A DNA stretch of 54,912 bases from Hespellia sp. (GTDB lineage Bacteria; Bacillota; Clostridia; Lachnospirales; Lachnospiraceae), in contig JAQUVD010000028.1 in the NCBI GenBank assembly GCA_028693555.1, positions 1-54,912 on the forward strand, written 5' to 3'. The number at the start of each line of letters is the position of its first letter. The stretch's first letter is position 1. The notes beneath the pieces were generated by a model. It was not told the DNA's origin. It saw only the letters and a program-made list of their open reading frames with translations, and did not search any database. The position numbers and the translations under genes were made by a program. This document shows, piece after piece, positions 51,475 through 54,912 of this stretch.

Positions 51475-51660
51475 TAAAACAGAAAAGTGAAACAGAATTG
51501 AAAACAATGCTGACGCATTCTCGTTACTTTATTTGTCTTCGAATTGCTGTTCATTCACGATCTTTCACGAACTGATTTCGAACTATTTTATGCAACGCAA
51601 GGCAGAACGTATATTCGAAAGCATCTTGATTTATATGTTTACATATGGTATTATATGTAT

Positions 51661-52089
51661 ATGGAAAAAATATTTGATTTAAACAATATTTCAAAACTTA
51701 CGTATGGTCGTGGGTATGTCTACTCCTTACAATACCATATTGTCTGGTGTACAAAATATCGTAAACAAATTCTTAAAGATGGAATAGCACAGGCGTGTAA
51801 AGACTTGCTTCAGCTTATTGCAGAGCAGTATGCATTTCGGATAGTGGCAATGGAGGTCATGCCGGATCATATCCATCTTTTACTAGATTGTAGACCACGG
51901 TTTTTGATTTCAGATATGATCAAGATCATGAAAGGAAATTTGGCAAGAAGACTTTTTCTTGATCACCCGGAACTGAAATCAAGTTTGTGGAGCGGACATC
52001 TCTGGAATCCGAGTTACTGTGCCGTCACGGTAAGTGACCGAAGTTTTGAGCAGGTGAAGCATTACATTGAGAGTCAGAAAAAGAAGTAG
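51661..52089 (+). CDS. tnpA: IS200/IS605 Y1 transposase
   Basis: A 142-residue HUH transposase. The fold begins YSLQYHIVWCTKYRKQIL; the HUH pair is in VMPDHIHLLLDC and the nucleophilic Tyr in FEQVKHYIESQKKK. All catalytic residues are present, so it could still be active. ATG 51661 is used because upstream sequence (to 51544) has no family similarity. No clear ribosome site is seen. It is followed two bases later by tnpB. Confidence 0.85.
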   Translation: MEKIFDLNNISKLTYGRGYVYSLQYHIVWCTKYRKQILKDGIAQACKDLLQLIAEQYAFRIVAMEVMPDHIHLLLDCRPRFLISDMIKIMKGNLARRLFLDHPELKSSLWSGHLWNPSYCAVTVSDRSFEQVKHYIESQKKK

Positions 52090-52091
52090 GA

Positions 52092-53154
52092 GTGAGGTCT
52101 GTGAACAGAGCATTTTTGTATCGTATTTATCCGACAAAGGAACAGGAACAGAAGTTATGGAATACATTTGGCTGTTGTCGTTTTGTGTATAATCATTATC
52201 TTTCCCGGCAGAAAGAGCGATATGAAAAAGGGCAGAAGCATCTGAGCCGAACGGATTGCAATAACGATTGCAATCGTATACTGAAAAAGGATTATCCATG
52301 GTTAAGGGAAGTGGATAAATTTGCGTTGACGAATGCAATCTATGCGCTGGATGCAGGATATCAAAGGTTCTTCAAAAAACAGGGAGGTTATCCAAGATTT
52401 AAGAGCAGGCATCGCAGCCGGACATCTTATACAACGAATTTTACAAACGGAAACATTAAGATATTCGAAGATATGATTCAGCTCCCAAAGTTGGGAAAAG
52501 TGCGGGCTGTTATTCACCGAAAGGCAGACACCTTATGGAACATCAAGCAGGCAACAATTGTGATGGAACGTGATGGCAGTTTCTATGTGTCAGTTCTGTA
52601 TGCTTATGAAGCAGAGATAATTCCAATAGGAGTATGTTATAACAAGGTGTTAGGACTTGATTATAAGTCGGATGGTCTTTATATGGATTCAGAAGGAAAG
52701 TGTGCGCATATGCCGCATTTTTACCGTATGAATCAGAAAAAGTTAGCAAAAGCCCAGTGGAAACAGAAGCACAAAGTCATCGGTTCTAAGAATTATGAGA
52801 AACAGAAACATAAGATAGCCAATCGGTATGATATGGTGTGCATCGAAGATCTGAATATGCGCAGTATGTCTAATCAATGCTTTAGGAATGGAAAGGCTAC
52901 ATTAGATAATGGGTATGGGATGTTTACATCCATGCTGGCGTATAAACTTGCAGATCGCGGAAAACAGCTGATGGTTGTTGATAAATGGTATCCATCCCCC
53001 CAAAACTTGCAGTCGATGTGGGAGCGTGAAGGAAATATCATTGGAACAGAGACGATATATATGTAAGTGTGGAATGAACCTGGATCGAGACTTAAACGCA
53101 GCGATCAACATTAGAAATAAAGGGTATGAGATGTACTGCCAAATGGCAGCATAA
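52092..53154 (+). pseudogene. tnpB: TnpB RNA-guided nuclease, frameshifted and internally deleted
   Basis: The N-terminal about 300 residues are TnpB (FLYRIYPTKEQEQKLWNTFG; RuvC-I LGLDYKSDGLYMDSEGK; RuvC-II YDMVCIEDLNMRSMS). At a C6 run (52996-53001) the frame shifts and stops at 53064. The next frame continues perfectly with KTCSRCGSVKE, YICKCGMNLDRDLNAAINIR and ends at 53154, giving the zinc finger and RuvC-III Asp. One extra C explains everything. Between GSKNYEKQKHK and IANRYD about 30 residues (the usual AKLHxxxxNQRxDFLHK helix) are missing in frame. Repaired length would be about 354 residues against the usual 370-400. Confidence 0.85.
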
Positions 53155-53310
53155 TAAAAAATATTACTTATAAAGGAAACAAAAAACTGTAGGGCAGGAA
53201 CTGTCCAAACAGTATAATCTACGCCTGTGGAGTAAGCATAAGACCAGCATTTATTGTGGCGATTTACGCCGAAACAGGAAGCACGCGACTTCAGTCATGT
53301 GAGGGTTCAC
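53155..53310 (+). ncRNA. Probable omega/reRNA region and right end of the IS element
   Basis: After tnpB a 156-base structured non-coding stretch runs to the right-end hairpin (CACGCGAC ... GTCATGTG, 53283-53302). In IS200/IS605 elements the tnpB guide RNA is made from this region and its guide lies just outside the right end, here from 53311 on. Structure was judged by eye only. Confidence 0.45.
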
Positions 53311-53553
53311 AATTGTTCCTAAGTAAAAAGTTAAAATTATGGGATAAACTTTCGTTAAAAAATAAAATTACAAATTAATTATCAGATAATTATATATAAT
53401 ACATGAAATAGATTGACTAATCGGTGCGCATAGAGTATTATAAAAGTAATCATAGACGTGCTTAATTATCAGACAGAGGTTATTACATATGGGCACGGAG
53501 CAACTAATAGAATGGGTTACGAATATCATCTTTTGCAGGAAGGGGATGTGCAT
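53311..53553. other. Gene-free AT-rich stretch
   Basis: No coding frame with family resemblance is seen. The first bases after 53310 would be the guide portion of the TnpB RNA. A TATAAT at about 53395 could be a promoter for the next gene. Confidence 0.35.
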
Positions 53554-53907
53554 ATGTCTGAGAACATATTTAATACTTGGATGATACTTTTAGCAATTGT
53601 TATTATTTCGGTGGCTTTTCTTCTGTATATGAGTAACAGAGTCGTTTACGAAGGAAATGTATTCCATAAGCTTTGGTTTCTCATTCGGTATGGATATCTG
53701 AGATTTGAAATAGAAGTTGGCTATGGAATTGAGGCTGTTAAAAATGCATTTATGAATAAGGAAAAAGAGAATGCAAGCAGTTATGCTATTGAGACACCGA
53801 GAATGACAGCAATACGAGGGAAAGAAAAAAGAATCCGCGAAATGCGGGAGAGGCATTTAAAGCGTGGAAAGGATAAGAAAGAGTATAATATGAAGATTTT
53901 GGATTAA
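53554..53907 (+). CDS. Single-span membrane protein, function unknown
   Basis: A 117-residue protein with one membrane helix near the N-terminus (WMILLAIVIISVAFLLYMSN), then an amphipathic segment and a very basic tail (RGKEKRIREMRERHLKRGKDKK). The topology is probably N-out with a positively charged cytoplasmic tail. AAGGGG precedes ATG 53554; longer frames back to 53458 lack a ribosome site. No family is recognised. It lies between the IS element and the hic locus. Confidence 0.5.
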   Translation: MSENIFNTWMILLAIVIISVAFLLYMSNRVVYEGNVFHKLWFLIRYGYLRFEIEVGYGIEAVKNAFMNKEKENASSYAIETPRMTAIRGKEKRIREMRERHLKRGKDKKEYNMKILD

Positions 53908-54011
53908 AAGACTCTGCATTGAGCTAATGACAATTCTAGAGGATGGAAATCGCATTGAGATAGGTACGAGATAATTTTTAATGATGACAAAAAATATTTG
54001 ATGTGTTATAG
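53908..54011. other. Intergenic stretch
   Basis: Nothing recognisable lies between the membrane-protein stop and the terminator at 54012. Confidence 0.3.
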
Positions 54012-54061
54012 TGACTATACATTTCACAGAGTAATCGCTCTGTATGTATAGTCATTTTTTT
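54012..54061 (+). terminator. Strong intrinsic terminator
   Basis: TGACTATACAT (54012-54022) pairs with ATGTATAGTCA (54044-54054), and ACAGAG (54026-54031) with CTCTGT (54038-54043) inside it; seven T follow. It isolates the hic locus from upstream transcription. Confidence 0.88.
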
Positions 54062-54165
54062 GTGACCATGTGTCCGAGGAAGCTGCCAGTGGCAAGATCC
54101 TTCGGTTTGGCAATTCGCCTATTTTCAAGAAAAAGGTTGGAAGATGGAAGAAGTTAAATCTATTA

Positions 54166-54194
54166 TTGACAACACGTATGACACGTGTTAATGT
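54166..54194 (+). promoter_or_regulatory. hic promoter with operator in the spacer
   Basis: TTGACA (54166-54171), 17-bp spacer, TAATGT (54189-54194). The perfect inverted repeat AACACGT-ATGAC-ACGTGTT (54171-54189) fills the spacer and is well placed for autorepression by HicB. Confidence 0.7.
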
Positions 54195-54207
54195 AAAGGA
54201 AGAGAAG

Positions 54208-54318
54208 TTGAAGGATAAAGATTTGTTAAAATTACTAAAGAAAAACGGCTGGAGAGTTGAACGGATTCAAGGCAGTCACCACATCTTGAAAAATAACGGA
54301 AGGAGTTTTGTATGTTAA
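54208..54318 (+). pseudogene. hicA: Truncated HicA toxin
   Basis: From TTG 54208, behind AAAGGAAG, the frame reads LKDKDLLKLLKKNGWRVERI then QGSHHILKNNGRSF, the first half of HicA including the catalytic His in GSHH. It stops at 54318, seven bases into hicB, so only 36 residues remain of the usual 60-80 and the C-terminal strand/helix (VPxHxxxxLkxGTLxxILK) is missing. The toxin is probably inactive. Confidence 0.7.
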
Positions 54319-54692
54319 TTGTATATCCGGCAATATTTCATCAAGAAGCGGAAACTTATTGGGTAGAGTTTCCTGATTTAAGTGGTTGCCAGTCCTATGG
54401 CAGTACAATTGCGGAAACGATTGAAAATGCGCAGGAGGCACTATTGGGCTATGTTCTTACCGTGTTGGAAGAGGAGGAGAAACTACCGGCTGCTTCTGCG
54501 GTGAATTCATTAGAGTCATCAAAGGATTGTTTTGTAAGTCTCGTGTCGTGTGATCTGAATCGTTATGAAGCGAATAAAGCTGTGAAAAAGACTCTAACAA
54601 TTCCATCATGGCTCAATGACAGAGCAATGGCACTAGGTATTAATTTTTCGAAAACGTTACAAGATGCATTATTACTTAAAATTCAAAAGTAA
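54312..54692 (+). CDS. hicB: HicB-family antitoxin
   Basis: A 126-residue antitoxin. The N-terminal partially degraded RNase-H-like fold reads YPAIFHQEAETYWVEFPDLS then GCQSYGSTIAETIENAQEAL, diagnostic of HicB. The C-terminal part (TIPSWLNDRAMALGINFSKT then LQDALL) is a ribbon-helix-helix DNA-binding motif. GGAAGGAG precedes ATG 54312, which overlaps the hicA stub. It can probably still bind the operator upstream even without an active toxin. Confidence 0.9.
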   Translation: MLIVYPAIFHQEAETYWVEFPDLSGCQSYGSTIAETIENAQEALLGYVLTVLEEEEKLPAASAVNSLESSKDCFVSLVSCDLNRYEANKAVKKTLTIPSWLNDRAMALGINFSKTLQDALLLKIQK

Positions 54693-54737
54693 ATGAGAGA
54701 AGACCTTTACAATCATGAAACTAGTAAAGAGAGAATG

Positions 54738-54777
54738 GCTATACAGACAAAATTTTCGTTTGTATAGCTGTTTTTTT
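54738..54777 (+). terminator. Intrinsic terminator of the hic locus
   Basis: GCTATAC (54738-54744) pairs with GTATAGC (54762-54768), followed by TG and seven T (54771-54777). Confidence 0.8.
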
Positions 54778-54897
54778 GTTTCAGAATAGATAATATGAAG
54801 TGACCTCACAGTTGTAGATTCGTGGATTTACCTGTAAACTATTAATAGTTGAAGATTAATGGTAACAGGGATTACCGCATACAAAAGGAGGCCACAT

Positions 54898-54912
54898 ATG
54901 AACAGTATAATC
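54898..54912 (+). CDS. Start of a further gene (partial)
   Basis: AAAAGGAGG lies eight bases before ATG 54898; only MNSII is inside the window. GGTAA...TTACC (54861-54875) upstream may be a small hairpin. Product unknown. Confidence 0.5.

Larger units (their letters stand above)
51641..53310 (+). mobile_element. IS200/IS605-family element (tnpA, broken tnpB, right-end hairpin)
   Basis: The unit holds a Y1 transposase gene, an adjacent tnpB and the typical right-end motif GAAGCACGCGACTTCAG ... GGGTTCAC ending at 53310. The palindrome ACATAT...ATATGT (51641-51658) just before tnpA may belong to the left end, but the exact left boundary is not resolved. No target duplication is expected, as these elements move by single-strand transposition. 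Confidence 0.75.

Noticed and set aside
52996-53064. Programmed frameshift producing full TnpB.
   Set aside because: A C6 run alone is not a known slippery signal with stimulatory structure for TnpB, and the protein also has an internal deletion; pseudogene or read error is more economical.

Overview
The window looks like a chromosomal segment of an anaerobic low-G+C Bacillota, most likely a gut Lachnospiraceae-type Clostridia. This rests on the AT-rich sequence, strong AGGAGG-type ribosome binding sites, TTG/GTG starts at several genes, an iron-sulfur L-serine dehydratase, a citrate lyase cluster, a possible mother-cell (SigK-like) promoter and IS200/IS605, IS66 and toxin-antitoxin debris. 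Species assignment is inference. I saw no rRNA, tRNA or CRISPR array.

1-8.1 kb: a broken flavodoxin gene, an SDR oxidoreductase, and a MerR regulator divergent from an alpha/beta-hydrolase-fold protein, a DUF3737 beta-helix protein and a carboxymuconolactone-decarboxylase/cupin fusion. The divergent promoter has the 19-bp spacer typical of MerR activation. Next comes a degraded stretch (restriction-helicase scrap, IS66 scrap), an AlbA_2/ATPase/winged-helix regulator, and a decapitated MATE efflux gene behind an intact attenuator-like hairpin.

8.1-14.6 kb: efflux and regulation. MarR + MFS exporter, TetR + GNAT acetyltransferase, a yaaA stub, then TetR + ABC ATPase + two permeases + a glutaredoxin-like protein. 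Three regulator genes have promoters or operators visible at base level.

14.6-24.6 kb: two Cys-rich proteins on the minus strand behind a SigK-like promoter (possible spore-surface proteins). On the plus strand follow an orphan solute-binding lipoprotein paired with a Cache-domain hybrid histidine kinase, a 4Fe-4S aldo/keto reductase, a nitroreductase, L-serine dehydratase (sdaAB, sdaAA) and a small alarmone synthetase. A small minus-strand ORF and an AraC regulator close the segment.

24.7-38.1 kb: citrate fermentation island. DUF554 protein, citX (opposite strand), YitT protein, split ChrA-type transporter, beta-carbonic anhydrase, citDEFGC, an OmpR-type response regulator, a Cache-type histidine kinase and a CitMHS citrate transporter. 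TTAAGA-type half-sites lie upstream of both citD and the transporter and suggest joint control by the local two-component system.

38.4-49.1 kb: metE-metF, two small membrane proteins, catalase with a PerR-like Fur regulator, then a response regulator, a kinase without membrane segments, and an FtsX-type ABC transporter whose promoter carries two tandem 11-bp repeats.

49.1-54.9 kb: accessory region. A dinJ/yafQ toxin-antitoxin pair lies between two 141-bp near-identical direct repeats, each followed by a yhcG (DUF1016) nuclease remnant. Then come a DUF1835 protein, an IS200/IS605 element whose tnpB is frameshifted at a C6 tract and internally shortened, a hicA stub with an intact-looking hicB, and the first codons of another gene at the right edge.
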